A stretch of 64,000 nucleotides of DNA from Thalassotalea sediminis (GCF_030295915.1 NZ_AP027361.1:930001-994000); one strand, 5' to 3'; positions 1 through 10,556 are shown, counted from the stretch's first letter. Numbers and translations: made by a program. The notes: generated from the letters alone by a model not told the origin.

Positions 1-617
1 TTTGGCAGTAAAACCTTGCCAATATCATGCAGAAATGCACCTAAGGTAAGCTGCTGTATAATTCTTTTATCGAGCCCTAAATACTTAGCGAAAATTGACA
101 TTAAAATTGCAACATTAAGAGAATGCTCGAACAAATATGAATCTTTAGATTGTAAACGTGTTAAGCAGCTTAGGGCATCTTGGTTGCGATAAACGGAGTC
201 AACCAGTGAATCGGTGGTATCGCCAATATCGACAATTTGTAATGACTTATTTAACTTAACTGAGGATAAAATGTGTTTTTGTAAATCTCGCGCACTATTG
301 TAAAGCTTATTTGCTTTGCGCATTTCTTGATCTATCGTAATTTCAGGCTTTTTTCGTTGTTCAGCCTTTGCTTTTGTTACCGTTATCTCGCTGAGTACGC
401 GATCAACTTGCTCTACTGCTTTTTCTTTCTTGGTATCGACCGTAACATAGGTTATTTGGGCTTTTTCGAGTTGTGAGATGCTTTCTTGTGTGGAGATGTA
501 ACCTTCAGATTTAAACTCTGTGTTGTTGTTGTCGGTAACAGAAACAACGTACATGCCGAGTCTAAGGTTCGCTAGTGGTATTTTGTTAAATGTATTGGTT
601 GTTGTTTTTTTGTTCAT
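1..617 (-). CDS. HD-GYP domain c-di-GMP phosphodiesterase (3' part beyond the window)
   Basis: This is the first 205 codons of a gene read leftward from an ATG at 617; the rest lies outside the window. Residues 10-70 (IPLANLRLGMYVV onward) look like the DUF3391 domain that precedes many HD-GYP domains. The HD part begins with FEHSLNVAILMSIFAKYLG and reaches the metal-binding HDIGK just before the edge. HD-GYP enzymes hydrolyse cyclic di-GMP to pGpG or GMP in the cytoplasm. The GYP motif is not in view, so activity cannot be judged. No Shine-Dalgarno is evident: the bases before the ATG belong to a perfect 23-bp inverted repeat (626-680), which may control this gene. It lies downstream of leuD on the same strand but has no functional link to leucine synthesis. 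Confidence 0.85.
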   Translation of the reverse strand, partial: MNKKTTTNTFNKIPLANLRLGMYVVSVTDNNNTEFKSEGYISTQESISQLEKAQITYVTVDTKKEKAVEQVDRVLSEITVTKAKAEQRKKPEITIDQEMRKANKLYNSARDLQKHILSSVKLNKSLQIVDIGDTTDSLVDSVYRNQDALSCLTRLQSKDSYLFEHSLNVAILMSIFAKYLGLDKRIIQQLTLGAFLHDIGKVLLP

Positions 618-625
618 TTCTGAAT

Positions 626-680
626 AAATTAGGTGGTAACGTTAAAAGCCTATGAGTCTTTTAACGTTACCACCTAATTT
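626..680. repeat. perfect 23-bp inverted repeat between leuD and the HD-GYP gene
   Basis: Arms at 626-648 and 658-680 are exact reverse complements, separated by a 9-nt loop. The element starts 18 nt after the leuD stop and ends 8 nt before the HD-GYP start codon. Neither strand has a T-tract after the stem, so it is not a textbook intrinsic terminator, though the RNA stem would be very stable. The arm segment ATTAGGTGGTAACG (628-641) recurs at 61322-61335, which suggests a dispersed palindromic element. Confidence 0.8.
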
Positions 681-698
681 CATTTTCAGCGAATTATT

Positions 699-1295
699 TT
701 ATTGCCATGCAGGCATATTTGCTTCAAACGCTTCTATTTTCTCTAGTTTGTTTAGTGTCCATCCCACACTATCAATGCCTTCTTCCAGACAATATTGGTG
801 GAATTTATCCAACGAAAATGTATATGTAGTGCCTTGAGCGAATATTTTGTTGTTAAGTAAATCAACTTCTAACGTTAAATTAGCATTATCTGCTTGGGCA
901 AATAATGCGTTTATTTGTGCTTCAGGCAACATAATTGGCAATACTCCAATGTTGATGCAGTTGCCATAAAAGATATCGGCAAAGCTCGGTGCAATAATAA
1001 CTTTAAAACCATATTCTTGAATCGCCCATGGCGCATGCTCTCTACTAGAGCCACAGCCAAAATTTTCTCTAGTTAATAAAATGCTCGCATCATTATAAAT
1101 AGGATCATTCAAGATAAAATCAGGGTTGTCTTGTTTCCCTTCAGCATCAATATAGCGCCAATCATGAAACAGGTGTTGCCCGAATCCGATACGTTCTGTT
1201 TTTTGTAAAAACTGCTTAGGAATTATTTGGTCGGTATCTACATTTGCGGCATCTAGAGGAACGACTAATCCTGTATGTGTTGTAAATTTTTCCAT
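699..1295 (-). CDS. leuD: 3-isopropylmalate dehydratase small subunit
   Basis: LeuD pairs with LeuC to convert 2-isopropylmalate to 3-isopropylmalate, the second step of leucine synthesis. The 198-residue protein has the swivel-domain signatures [13 protein letters not shown] (about residues 20-32) and [14 protein letters not shown] (about 79-92). Length is normal for the family (E. coli about 201). It is the last gene of leuABCD, 10 nt after leuC, so subunit co-expression is expected. The start is preceded by an AAGGAG-like ribosome binding site. Confidence 0.98.
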   Translation of the reverse strand: MEKFTTHTGLVVPLDAANVDTDQIIPKQFLQKTERIGFGQHLFHDWRYIDAEGKQDNPDFILNDPIYNDASILLTRENFGCGSSREHAPWAIQEYGFKVIIAPSFADIFYGNCINIGVLPIMLPEAQINALFAQADNANLTLEVDLLNNKIFAQGTTYTFSLDKFHQYCLEEGIDSVGWTLNKLEKIEAFEANMPAWQ

Positions 1296-1305
1296 GAATT
1301 TCTCC

Positions 1306-2715
1306 TTAAGCGTTTAAATCAACAAAGTGGCCTTCTATCGCAGCTGCTGCTGCCATTTCAGGGCTTACCAAATGCGTACGGCTGCCTCTACCTTGACGAC
1401 CTTCAAAGTTGCGATTACTTGTAGAAGCGCAACGATCACCGGCGTTAAGTTTGTCGTCATTCATGCCTAAGCACATTGAGCATCCAGGTAAACGCCATTC
1501 AAAGCCAGCGTTAGTGAAAACTTTGTCTAGTCCTTCGTTTTCAGCTTGTTCCTTAACGCGATATGAACCCGGTACTACGATAGCAGTAACGGAATCATTA
1601 CATTTCATACCTTTTTCCATATAGCGTTCAACAATTGATGCAGCAGCACGTAAATCTTCTATTCTGGAATTCGTACAAGAGCCGATAAAGACATTATTGA
1701 CTTTAATATCTGTGATTTTTGTGCCTGCGCTCAAACCCATATATTGTAACGCTTTTTCACAAGAGTCACGCTCTACCGGATCTGAGAAATCTGTTGGAGA
1801 TGGTACCACGGCATCAACTTCTATAACTTGTCCAGGTGTTGTTCCCCACGTTACTTGTGCTTTGATGTCTTTCCCTTCTAACGTTAAGGTCGCATCAAAA
1901 ATGGCGTCATCATCACTTTTAAGTTGTTTCCAGTCTGCTAATGCCTGTTGCCATAACTCGCCTTTAGGCGCGTATTCTCGACCTTCTACGTAATCAAACG
2001 TTTTTTGATCTGGTGCTATTAGCCCAGCTTTTGCGCCAAATTCAATGCTCATATTACATATGGTCATGCGCTCTTCCATCGAAAGTGCTTCTATTGCTTC
2101 ACCACAGTACTCAACAACATAACCAGTTGCACCAGCGCTACCTGTTTTGCCAATAATAGCCAGAATAATGTCTTTTGCACTGATGCCTGGTCCAACGTTG
2201 CCTTTTACTTCTATTTTCATCGTTTTAGCTTTTGTTTGGCGTAAAGTTTGTGTTGCAAACACATGCTCTACTTCTGAGGTACCAATACCAAAAGCCAATG
2301 CGCCAAATGCGCCGTGTGTTGCTGTGTGAGAGTCGCCGCAGACAATAATGGTTCCAGGTATAGTTAAACCCAGTTCAGGCCCCATAACATGGACAATACC
2401 TTGGTTTTTATGTCCCATACCGAAAAGTTCGATGCCAAATTCTTTACAGTTCTTTTCTAATGTACGCAATTGGTTAGCTGCACCTTCGCCTGCGGCTGAT
2501 ATTTCAATGGAACGAGTAGAAATATTATGATCCATGGTTGCGATTGTACGCTCTGGACACCTTAATTTTCGGTTGTGAAAGCGTAAATTTGCAAAAGCTT
2601 GTGGAGAAGTAACTTCATGGATTAAGTGACGGTCTACATACAGTAAAGGTGTTTCACCTTGCTTTTCTTCAACAAGATGGTTCTGCCATAATTTATCATA
2701 TAATGTGTTTGCCAT
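1306..2715 (-). CDS. leuC: 3-isopropylmalate dehydratase large subunit
   Basis: LeuC is the aconitase-type [4Fe-4S] subunit of isopropylmalate isomerase. In its 469 residues I see [22 protein letters not shown] (about 128-149) and the cluster cysteines in FIGSCTNSR (about 345-353) and GCSMCLGMN (about 408-416), so all three iron-sulfur ligands are present. It follows leuB by 2 nt and precedes leuD by 10 nt, consistent with one transcript and translational coupling. Confidence 0.98.
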   Translation of the reverse strand: MANTLYDKLWQNHLVEEKQGETPLLYVDRHLIHEVTSPQAFANLRFHNRKLRCPERTIATMDHNISTRSIEISAAGEGAANQLRTLEKNCKEFGIELFGMGHKNQGIVHVMGPELGLTIPGTIIVCGDSHTATHGAFGALAFGIGTSEVEHVFATQTLRQTKAKTMKIEVKGNVGPGISAKDIILAIIGKTGSAGATGYVVEYCGEAIEALSMEERMTICNMSIEFGAKAGLIAPDQKTFDYVEGREYAPKGELWQQALADWKQLKSDDDAIFDATLTLEGKDIKAQVTWGTTPGQVIEVDAVVPSPTDFSDPVERDSCEKALQYMGLSAGTKITDIKVNNVFIGSCTNSRIEDLRAAASIVERYMEKGMKCNDSVTAIVVPGSYRVKEQAENEGLDKVFTNAGFEWRLPGCSMCLGMNDDKLNAGDRCASTSNRNFEGRQGRGSRTHLVSPEMAAAAAIEGHFVDLNA

Positions 2716-2717
2716 TT

Positions 2718-3827
<1,110 letters not shown>

Positions 3828-3866
3828 TTATTTTTAAACGGCTTGGCGAGATCAAGCGCGTCACTA

Positions 3867-5417
3867 TTATTCGTTTATTTTTTTCTGCTCTTTAATTTCC
3901 GCAATGGTGATTGCTCGGTTTATACTATTTAAGCAATGGATTAACGCCTGACCAGAAGCTTCAATTACGTCAGTTGCTAAACCGTAACCATGGAAGTTTC
4001 TGTTTTGCCACGAAACAACTAAATGCGCTTGGCCTAAGCCATCTTCACCTGAGCCTTTATTTGATATTTTGTAATCTGTTACTTCAAAGTCTAAATCTAC
4101 AGCTTGTTTGATTGCTTGATATAACGCATCGACAGGGCCATTACCTGTAGCTGAGGTTATTTGACTATTTTCTCCGGTAATTAATTTAATGCCTGCGGTT
4201 GCATATTCTCTACCGCCAGACTGCACGTTGATGGAAGCTAATGTGTAGAAATCTTTCTTATCTTGTTGTTGAATATTGAATAAAAGGGCTTCTAAATCGT
4301 CATCAAACACTTGACCTTTTTTGTCTGCTAAGGCTAAAAAGTCTTTGTATAAATCATCTAAATTATAATCGGACTCTTTATATCCTAAGCTTTCCATACG
4401 GTGTTTAATTACGTGTCTTCCGCTACGAGAGGTTAAATTAAGTTTTGTTTTTGCGATGCCAACGCTTTCAGGGGTCATGATCTCATAGGTATTCGATGCT
4501 TTAAGCATACCATCTTGATGTATTCCTGAAGAATGGCTAAACGCATTACTTCCAACTATTGCTTTATTAGCTTGAACGGGCATATTGCATAATTGACTCA
4601 CTAATTTCGACGTGCGTGCGATTTCTTGATGATTAATATTCGTTCTTACGCCAAGTAAGTCTTGTCGTGTTTTCATTATCATTGCAACTTCTTCTAATGA
4701 ACAGTTGCCTGCGCGTTCACCAATGCCATTAATCGTACTTTCTATTTGTCTGGCACCTGCCTGTACAGCCGAAATGGAGTTTGCAACAGCTAATCCTAAA
4801 TCATTGTGGCAGTGTACAGAAATAACGGCTTGGTCTATGTTAGGCACGCGATTAAATAATTGGGTAATAATTCCGCCAAATTCATTAGGTAGCGTGTAGC
4901 CAACGGTATCTGGGATATTTACGGTTGTAGCACCTGCTTTAATGGCACTTTCAACCATGCGGCATAGGTTATCAATAGGCGTTCTGCCGGCGTCTTCACA
5001 GGAAAATTCAACATCATCAGTAAATTTTCTCGCAAATTTGACCGCATTTATTGCCATGGCTTCTACGTCATCAAAGCCTTTACGAAGCTTCTGCTGCACG
5101 TGAACATCTGACGTTGAAATAAAGGTATGAATGCGAAACTGTTCAGCTACGCCCAAAGCATCACCACAAGCTTGAATATCGGCCTCTACTGCACGTGCCA
5201 AACCGCAGACGATTGAATTTTTTACATGCTTAGCGATTTGCTGTACGGAGTGAAAGTCACCTGGTGATGAAACCGGAAAACCCGCTTCTATAATATCAAC
5301 ACCAAGGCGCTCAATTGCTTGCGCAATTTGTAGTTTTTCGTGAACAGATAAACTTGCGGTTAATGCCTGCTCTCCGTCACGTAATGTGGTGTCGAATATG
5401 ATAACTTGGTTGTCCAT
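3867..5417 (-). CDS. leuA: 2-isopropylmalate synthase
   Basis: LeuA condenses acetyl-CoA with 2-oxoisovalerate, the committed and leucine-inhibited step. The 516-residue protein starts with the DRE-TIM metallolyase motif [10 protein letters not shown] (about 9-18) and has [13 protein letters not shown] (about 202-214). The C-terminal third (from about residue 390) is the leucine-binding regulatory domain. The ATG follows an AAGGGA ribosome binding site. It heads leuABCD and lies just downstream of an attenuator hairpin and a leucine-rich leader peptide. Confidence 0.98.
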   Translation of the reverse strand: MDNQVIIFDTTLRDGEQALTASLSVHEKLQIAQAIERLGVDIIEAGFPVSSPGDFHSVQQIAKHVKNSIVCGLARAVEADIQACGDALGVAEQFRIHTFISTSDVHVQQKLRKGFDDVEAMAINAVKFARKFTDDVEFSCEDAGRTPIDNLCRMVESAIKAGATTVNIPDTVGYTLPNEFGGIITQLFNRVPNIDQAVISVHCHNDLGLAVANSISAVQAGARQIESTINGIGERAGNCSLEEVAMIMKTRQDLLGVRTNINHQEIARTSKLVSQLCNMPVQANKAIVGSNAFSHSSGIHQDGMLKASNTYEIMTPESVGIAKTKLNLTSRSGRHVIKHRMESLGYKESDYNLDDLYKDFLALADKKGQVFDDDLEALLFNIQQQDKKDFYTLASINVQSGGREYATAGIKLITGENSQITSATGNGPVDALYQAIKQAVDLDFEVTDYKISNKGSGEDGLGQAHLVVSWQNRNFHGYGLATDVIEASGQALIHCLNSINRAITIAEIKEQKKINE

Positions 5418-5457
5418 TTTTTATCCCTTAATTTACGTTGCCTATTCTTGCGAGCAT

Positions 5458-5488
5458 AAAAAAACCCGCGTTGAGTAGCGCGGGTTTT
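5458..5488 (-). terminator. leu operon transcription attenuator
   Basis: Read on the minus strand, CCCGCG (5479-5484 complement) pairs with CGCGGG (5465-5470 complement) around an 8-nt loop and is followed by seven T. It lies 28 nt after the leader-peptide stop and 41 nt before leuA, the classic attenuator position. With leucine plentiful, this hairpin should end transcription before leuA. Confidence 0.88.
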
Positions 5489-5516
5489 ATTGAATTTGAC
5501 TGTTTTAATTACGTTA

Positions 5517-5597
5517 TTAACAGTTACCAACAAGCAATCCGCGCATATTCACTGCGAGGAGGATGAGGCTTAAAAGGTTGTTAATTGTAATTTTCAT
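5517..5597 (-). CDS. leuL: leu operon leader peptide
   Basis: This is a 26-codon reading frame too short for usual gene calling. Seven of 26 residues are leucine: positions 8-9, 11, 13-14 and 21-22, including rarer codons (tta, ctt, ctc). It also has several Ile and Val. It lies between the promoter and the attenuator hairpin. By analogy with enteric leuL, ribosome stalling at the Leu codons when charged tRNA-Leu is low would favour an antiterminator. No strong Shine-Dalgarno precedes the ATG, a weak point, but composition and position make the call solid. Confidence 0.85.
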   Translation of the reverse strand: MKITINNLLSLILLAVNMRGLLVGNC

Positions 5598-5681
5598 ATT
5601 TTTTGTATTTATTTAATCGCGATGAATATTCTCATTCATCATACAAAGCAAACTTTGTAACTTAATTACATCTCTTGCTCT

Positions 5682-5712
5682 ATTAATAACGTATTTATTT
5701 AAATATTGTCAA
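5682..5712 (-). promoter_or_regulatory. sigma70-type promoter of the leu operon
   Basis: On the minus strand a perfect -35 box TTGACA (complement of 5707-5712) is followed after 18 nt by TATTAA (complement of 5683-5688). Transcription would begin near 5676, leaving about 80 nt before the leader peptide. A 7-bp inverted repeat (GATGAAT/ATTCATC, 5621-5640) lies in this untranslated stretch and could be an operator or RNA fold. Confidence 0.75.
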
Positions 5713-5767
5713 ATTTTTATTCATAGTTAAAAAATATAAGCTAGGTGTTATTAATTATATAATGCGG

Positions 5768-6799
5768 TCAAAAGCGCCAATAATTCAGTTTTTTTCGTTG
5801 TTTAAAGTTTCGGATTATATTTAGTGGTAACTTTTTAGGTGCCTTTTTTCCATTGATGAGTATTGATTCAACTGCCTGCAATATGCGTGCAGAAGAACGC
5901 CCATCTGTATAAGGGTGAAGTTCCTCAGCATAGGCTTGAATAGAGTTTTTGAGTTGACTGGTAGGGTTTAAAGCAAGCTTTATAGCGTCGTCTAATTGAT
6001 CGGCTGATTGAATATCAATTAAATATTCTCCTGGAGCGCTATTATTAAGTGTTATAACCGGTTTACTAAGTAAAGAAAATTCGCCTATTACAGAAGATGT
6101 ATCTGAAATGAGCATGTTGGCCGATTGCAGCAGTACATTAATATTATCGGTGTCAATAATTTTCAAATTTTCTGAGCTGATGCCACTGTAATCAGCAATG
6201 TATTTATCAGCCATTTTGGGGTGAAATTTTATTAACCAATTGTAATGACTCTTTTCACTTAGTGATTTGATTTTTTCGTACAAAATTGGCGCTGACGTTA
6301 ACGAAGGAGAAAAAGTTGGCGCATATAAAATGGTTGGGTTGCTATTTTCAAAATGCTTTATTACTGATGCATTGAAGAGAGTGTCTAGTTTGGGCCAACC
6401 TGTTTCAACGACATCGAAAGATTTATGTTTCTGCGCTAATTTATTAAACCTAGACGTTGTAACCTCACCGTGAGTGCAGTAGAGGTCAAAACAGTCTCGA
6501 ATTACAAAGTGACCCTTTTTCTTCCACTCTAAACCATGAAAAACTTGTACTTTTATCCCAGGAATAAAACTCGGGATAACATTTCCTGGCACAAAACAGG
6601 CATCAGGGTTGTATTCTATGACTGCTGAAACATTAGTCAGTATTTTTTCATCGTCGTTAAAAAAATCGAAGTTAATTTTGTTACCAGCAACAAACCAGTG
6701 TACTTCTGAGCCTTGGCGAATAATTTCAGACTGTAAAGGGCGTAATATCTCAAACGAGTAATTTTGTGAGATATAAAATAAATATCTTCTTTTGGACAT
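5768..6799 (-). CDS. CDP-glycerol glycerophosphotransferase family protein (copy 1)
   Basis: This is a TagB/TagF-like glycosyltransferase-fold enzyme of 343 residues. Family motifs are visible: PTILYAPTFSPS (about 174-185), WLIKFHPKMAD (about 208-218) with the conserved Lys-x-His-Pro, and LISDTSSVIGEFSLLSKPVI (about 251-270). Family members transfer glycerol- or other polyol-phosphate from a CDP-activated donor to a surface polymer at the cytoplasmic membrane. It starts 2 nt after a TagD-like cytidylyltransferase gene, which would make the donor. No signal peptide or membrane segment is seen. In Gram-negatives the product may be a phosphoglycerol-containing capsule or LPS part; acceptor and polymer are unknown. 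It ends about 55 nt upstream of the leu promoter. Confidence 0.85.
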   Translation of the reverse strand: MSKRRYLFYISQNYSFEILRPLQSEIIRQGSEVHWFVAGNKINFDFFNDDEKILTNVSAVIEYNPDACFVPGNVIPSFIPGIKVQVFHGLEWKKKGHFVIRDCFDLYCTHGEVTTSRFNKLAQKHKSFDVVETGWPKLDTLFNASVIKHFENSNPTILYAPTFSPSLTSAPILYEKIKSLSEKSHYNWLIKFHPKMADKYIADYSGISSENLKIIDTDNINVLLQSANMLISDTSSVIGEFSLLSKPVITLNNSAPGEYLIDIQSADQLDDAIKLALNPTSQLKNSIQAYAEELHPYTDGRSSARILQAVESILINGKKAPKKLPLNIIRNFKQRKKLNYWRF

Positions 6800-6801
6800 T
6801 G

Positions 6802-7197
6802 TTAAGTGCGATCTGTTTTTACAATTTCAATAATTTCAGTCGTCGATATGGATGGTGTCCTCGGTAGATAGATAATTTGACAAAGGTTGCTCAAATGGTC
6901 AAATTTACCGTGCCAGTCATCACCCATCACTAATATATCTGCCTTATGAGTTTTGATGTATTCTGCTTTTAGTTCTAGAGACTCTTCAATAAATACTTCA
7001 TCAACACAGTCTAATGCGCTAATAATATGTATGCGATCTTCTTGTGAATAAATGGGATAACGTTGCTTTTTAATCTTGCTAAGTTGGTCAGAAGACACCC
7101 CAACGATGAGATGATTACCTTGGTCTTTTGCGCGCTCTAGAATGTTTACATGGCCGACATGAAATACATCGAATGTGCCAAAAGTTATTACCCGCAT
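6802..7197 (-). CDS. glycerol-3-phosphate cytidylyltransferase-like (TagD family, copy 1)
   Basis: The 131-residue protein has the nucleotidyltransferase signature GTFDVFHVGHVNILERAK (about 7-24; HxGH) and the C-terminal RTPSISTTEII motif (about 115-125), both typical of TagD. TagD makes CDP-glycerol from CTP and glycerol 3-phosphate in the cytoplasm. Length matches the family (about 130). The tight link to the glycerophosphotransferase gene (2 nt) supports donor synthesis plus transfer. Another polyol phosphate as substrate cannot be excluded. Confidence 0.88.
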   Translation of the reverse strand: MRVITFGTFDVFHVGHVNILERAKDQGNHLIVGVSSDQLSKIKKQRYPIYSQEDRIHIISALDCVDEVFIEESLELKAEYIKTHKADILVMGDDWHGKFDHLSNLCQIIYLPRTPSISTTEIIEIVKTDRT

Positions 7198-7255
7198 ACT
7201 ACTACCTTATTTTTATTATTTTATAGCACTACTTTTATTTATATATGTTGTAAAG

Positions 7256-7275
7256 AGCGGAACAATAATTCCGCT
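7256..7275 (-). terminator. possible weak terminator hairpin after the Wzi-type gene
   Basis: AGCGGAA (7256-7262) and TTCCGCT (7269-7275) pair around a 6-nt loop, 194 nt after the Wzi-like gene stop. The following bases are only moderately T-rich. The 272-bp gap 7198-7469 otherwise shows no gene to me; it probably holds this stem and the promoter of the downstream cytidylyltransferase-transferase pair. Confidence 0.4.
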
Positions 7276-7469
7276 ACTTTTGAAAAACAGCTATATATGA
7301 TATGCACAAATTGAGGAAAAGATCACTTTATTCAAGATATTTTTTAAGTTGAAAGTATTTATGAATAAAGAGAAATATGCAGAATTGCAAAACAGTGCAA
7401 GGGGAAATACGTTAAAAAGCCTATCATTTAGTTATGAAAAAGGAAAATAATAAGCTGCTGATTGTAAGG

Positions 7470-8990
7470 CTATAAATTGTATTCTATCTTTGCGAATGCA
7501 CTTATATCATTATTATTATTTTCGTTAGTAAACTTAGAGTGGTTTACTTCAACACCAAACGTATAGCGCCAGTTTTTATAGCTATGTTGAACTTTGCTTG
7601 CTAGTTGTAATAAGTCTTCTGCTTTAGTCGTTAAAGTATTACCGATTAACGGGTTGTTTGGTGCTTTATCATTATTATCTTTGTTCAATTGTAACCATCT
7701 TAGCTTAATTTCAATTTGTGTATTGCTTGAAGATAATGTGCTAGCGCCAATAACCAAACTTGTTGCATCATTCTCATATATACTGCCCATTACGCGACCT
7801 TCATACCGCATCCCTGTTTGGTAAATTTTGTGTTCATAGTAACAATCACCAATTGAACTTGTACCGTCACCATTGACACCGTCTCTACATAGCGCGTATG
7901 TGTCGGTTCCTTCTATGAAAACCTTCCAATTATAATTGAATGCGGACAGTTGAGATTCTACGCCTAATTGATAGCGCTCTTCACCTAATATGCTTAGCCC
8001 GCCTTTTCGATCGCCATCTTCAGCAAATGACGTAAAATAAAGCGCAAATGGATGAGCGAAAAGTGTACTTGACCAGCGAATATCGTAACCAGCTAACTGA
8101 TTGCCAGGTTCTTTGCCTGCCGCGCATTCTTCAACGGTTGGTCCGTTACCGCCGCAATTATCTAAACCTTTAAGGACATCTACAAAAGTACTTAAATCGC
8201 CAGGACGACCATCACCTGACCATTGAGCTAAGCGCGTTATACCTACTTCTAAGTTTTTGATTGGGTTGAAGTTAAACCTGAAGCCCCAGAGCAAAGTATT
8301 TTTAACAATACGCTCATCGTCCATTTTTCCCATAAAGGTTGTAACGGTCCATGGGATTTCATGTTCTGTCCAAGGGATTGAAACAGGGATAGCTGACTTT
8401 CTTGATAATGCTAGTGCTGGTAACGCTTTAGCATTATTGGTTAAACTCAAACTTGTATCTAAACCAGGCCCCCACCATCTGTCTTGCATGCCAGCAGAAA
8501 CAACCCAATTTCCAACGAATAGTGCGCCATAGCTACCGTCAAAACTGGTTTCATCACTTAAGGGATCCTGAGGACGATAATGAGAAGAAACGCGAAAAGC
8601 AAATCGATCAGAGATCCAATTTGTCGCAACATTCAAGTGATATTTATTGCGGTAATCTTCTCCAAAACTTGTAAAGCGTTTATTATCAGTTGCTGCACTT
8701 GCAGTAATTGTTTTGCTATTACGTTTTGCCAGTTTAAGTTGATGTTTTACGTATAGTACGGATTCGCGAGTTTTCTGATCGAGTTGACCTATATAAATAG
8801 CGTCTAAATCGCGCGCTATGTCATGCCACATCAACGGAAATGTAGTCACAGGCGTTTTTAAAATGCCTACATCAGCAAGCCATTGGATGTTTGCACGTAA
8901 AAAACTATTACTAGTATCGACCCATGGATCTGCTTTGACAGAAGCTGTAAAAAAAACGATGGCCAAAAAAGAGGATAACAATAATTTCAT
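7470..8990 (-). CDS. Wzi-family capsule assembly outer-membrane protein
   Basis: This 506-residue protein has a clear signal peptide (MKLLLSSFLAIVFFTASVKA, cleavage about residue 20), then a domain starting DPWVDTSNSFLRANIQWLADVGILKTPVTTFPLMW typical of the capsule assembly Wzi family. The rest alternates aromatic/polar residues and ends in aromatic-rich FAKIEYNL, as expected of an outer-membrane beta-barrel. E. coli Wzi is a lectin-like barrel that anchors capsule at the surface. Here it lies among glycerol-phosphate transfer genes, so it may hold or organise that polymer. It starts 16 nt after the second cytidylyltransferase gene. Confidence 0.85.
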   Translation of the reverse strand: MKLLLSSFLAIVFFTASVKADPWVDTSNSFLRANIQWLADVGILKTPVTTFPLMWHDIARDLDAIYIGQLDQKTRESVLYVKHQLKLAKRNSKTITASAATDNKRFTSFGEDYRNKYHLNVATNWISDRFAFRVSSHYRPQDPLSDETSFDGSYGALFVGNWVVSAGMQDRWWGPGLDTSLSLTNNAKALPALALSRKSAIPVSIPWTEHEIPWTVTTFMGKMDDERIVKNTLLWGFRFNFNPIKNLEVGITRLAQWSGDGRPGDLSTFVDVLKGLDNCGGNGPTVEECAAGKEPGNQLAGYDIRWSSTLFAHPFALYFTSFAEDGDRKGGLSILGEERYQLGVESQLSAFNYNWKVFIEGTDTYALCRDGVNGDGTSSIGDCYYEHKIYQTGMRYEGRVMGSIYENDATSLVIGASTLSSSNTQIEIKLRWLQLNKDNNDKAPNNPLIGNTLTTKAEDLLQLASKVQHSYKNWRYTFGVEVNHSKFTNENNNNDISAFAKIEYNL

Positions 8991-9006
8991 GAATACTCGG
9001 GAGATG

Positions 9007-9423
9007 TTAGGTGATTTTTTCTAGCACTTCTCTTAACTTAGTGCTTGACGTGTGTGACGTGTAAGGAAAATAAATAATTTCTACACCAAATTCTGCAAAT
9101 TCCTTTTCAATTTGATTCCATTTCTCAGTACCTTTCCAATCATCACCAACAAACATCAGATCAAATTTTAAATTATTCCAAGCCTCTTTTTTGTCGTAGT
9201 TAACTTGTGGTACCACTTCATCAACAAATTTTATATTTTCGACAATTTCCATTCTTTCTGGAAATGGAATAATTGGCTTTTTATTTTTAGCACTCAAACA
9301 TAGTTCATCACTAGTAACACCGACAATTAAATAATCACACTCTAGCTTTGCTCTTTTTAAAACATTTAAGTGGCCAATATGAAATAGGTCGAATACGCCT
9401 GTGGTATAGCCAATTTTTTTCAT
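9007..9423 (-). CDS. cytidylyltransferase-family protein (TagD-like, copy 2)
   Basis: The 138-residue protein carries TTGVFDLFHIGHLNVLKRAK (about 7-26; HxGH) and a C-terminal SHTSSTKLREVL (about 122-133) in place of the usual RTxxISTT motif. It belongs to the nucleotidyltransferase group that activates glycerol 3-phosphate, ethanolamine phosphate and similar compounds. The altered C-terminal motif and weak likeness to copy 1 suggest a different donor or a distant paralogue. It lies between a glycerophosphotransferase gene (68 nt upstream) and the Wzi gene (16 nt downstream), so it probably serves the same polymer. Confidence 0.8.
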   Translation of the reverse strand: MKKIGYTTGVFDLFHIGHLNVLKRAKLECDYLIVGVTSDELCLSAKNKKPIIPFPERMEIVENIKFVDEVVPQVNYDKKEAWNNLKFDLMFVGDDWKGTEKWNQIEKEFAEFGVEIIYFPYTSHTSSTKLREVLEKIT

Positions 9424-9491
9424 TACATATTCCAGATCTATTAAAACGGGACAATTCTACACAAAGCATTGTCAGTTAGGTAGCATTCTAA

Positions 9492-10556
9492 CTAGTTATT
9501 TTGTAAATAATGTACAATACGTTCACTTGCTTTTCCGTCAAGTTTACCTGCGAGTTTTTCAGCCATTGATAGTCGCACTGATTCGAGCATTTCAGGTTTT
9601 GTCATTTGTTGGTCAACTATCATTTTTAGTTCACTATATTTTTTTGCATGAACAGCAATATCGGCGTATGCACCATAATCTTGGTCCATGCGCTTTTTAA
9701 ATCGATAAGAAAAAATTCCACGATAGCTCCACCTAAGTTTGAGAAAATCACACCATATAACCGGTTTGTTTAATGCTGCAAATTCAAACAATGCAGAAGA
9801 GGCGTCACTGATAAGTACATCTGCTACTGCCATGAAAGGTACTAATGAGTAATCAGTGACCTCTGCTAAGTAGACATTTTTATAGGTTTGCCAATGTTTG
9901 AGTAAAGCTTGCTGTTGGTGATACTTTTCTTTACTTAAAGAGAAATAATGAGGCTTAATCAGTATATTGTAGGCATTAAACGTTTCTGGCCAGTTTTTTG
10001 GGAAGCATTCTATACTACTTGGATAAAATGTCGGCGCATACAATAATGTTGGTTTATCTAAGTCTAAGCCAAGCTTTTCTAAATCAAGGCCTACAGGCTC
10101 GTGATTAATAATCGGATCAAGCTTACAAAAACCTACATTGATGAAGGTATCTTGTGGGTACATTTCTCGAAAACGATCTGTACGATGTTGTCCTTCAACA
10201 AATCTTACTGTGGTTGGAGTATCAGACTTTGTATAATAACTCGCCTTTGGACCAATACCATGACCTAGCTGGACAGATTTACTTACTTGGTGAACTTTGT
10301 CCAAGAAAGGGAAGCTATTGGCGAAAAAAATCCAGTCTGCTTTGACAGCTAAGTAATGTTCGGTTGCTTGTTGCTCGTTGTTAACCCAAATATGCTCAAG
10401 CTGTTCTTGCTCAATGATTTTTTGAATGATCTCATCATGAATACCTTTATAAAAAACAAAGGTTGCTTTACCCGCCGATTTTTTTTTAAGTTCTTGATAT
10501 ACAGGAAGGTATTGAGGTAAGTAGTATAGATGTAATACGTCAAAAATAATTCGCAT
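9492..10556 (-). CDS. CDP-glycerol glycerophosphotransferase family protein (copy 2)
   Basis: From the ATG at 10556 (MRIIFDVLHLYYLPQYLPV) the protein has 354 residues; an ATG at 10583 would add nine that look less natural. Neither start has a strong ribosome binding site. Motifs PTLLYAPTFYPSS (about 173-185) and LISDASSALFEFAALNKPVIW (about 254-274) place it with copy 1. Where copy 1 has Lys-Phe-His-Pro it has LIKPHYF, so acceptor or donor may differ. It appears to be the first gene of the cluster. Confidence 0.78.
   Translation of the reverse strand: MRIIFDVLHLYYLPQYLPVYQELKKKSAGKATFVFYKGIHDEIIQKIIEQEQLEHIWVNNEQQATEHYLAVKADWIFFANSFPFLDKVHQVSKSVQLGHGIGPKASYYTKSDTPTTVRFVEGQHRTDRFREMYPQDTFINVGFCKLDPIINHEPVGLDLEKLGLDLDKPTLLYAPTFYPSSIECFPKNWPETFNAYNILIKPHYFSLSKEKYHQQQALLKHWQTYKNVYLAEVTDYSLVPFMAVADVLISDASSALFEFAALNKPVIWCDFLKLRWSYRGIFSYRFKKRMDQDYGAYADIAVHAKKYSELKMIVDQQMTKPEMLESVRLSMAEKLAGKLDGKASERIVHYLQNN

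Noticed and set aside
626-680. Treating the 23-bp inverted repeat simply as the leu operon terminator
   Set aside because: No T-tract on either strand and a partial copy elsewhere; kept as a repeat with unknown role, though termination is still possible.
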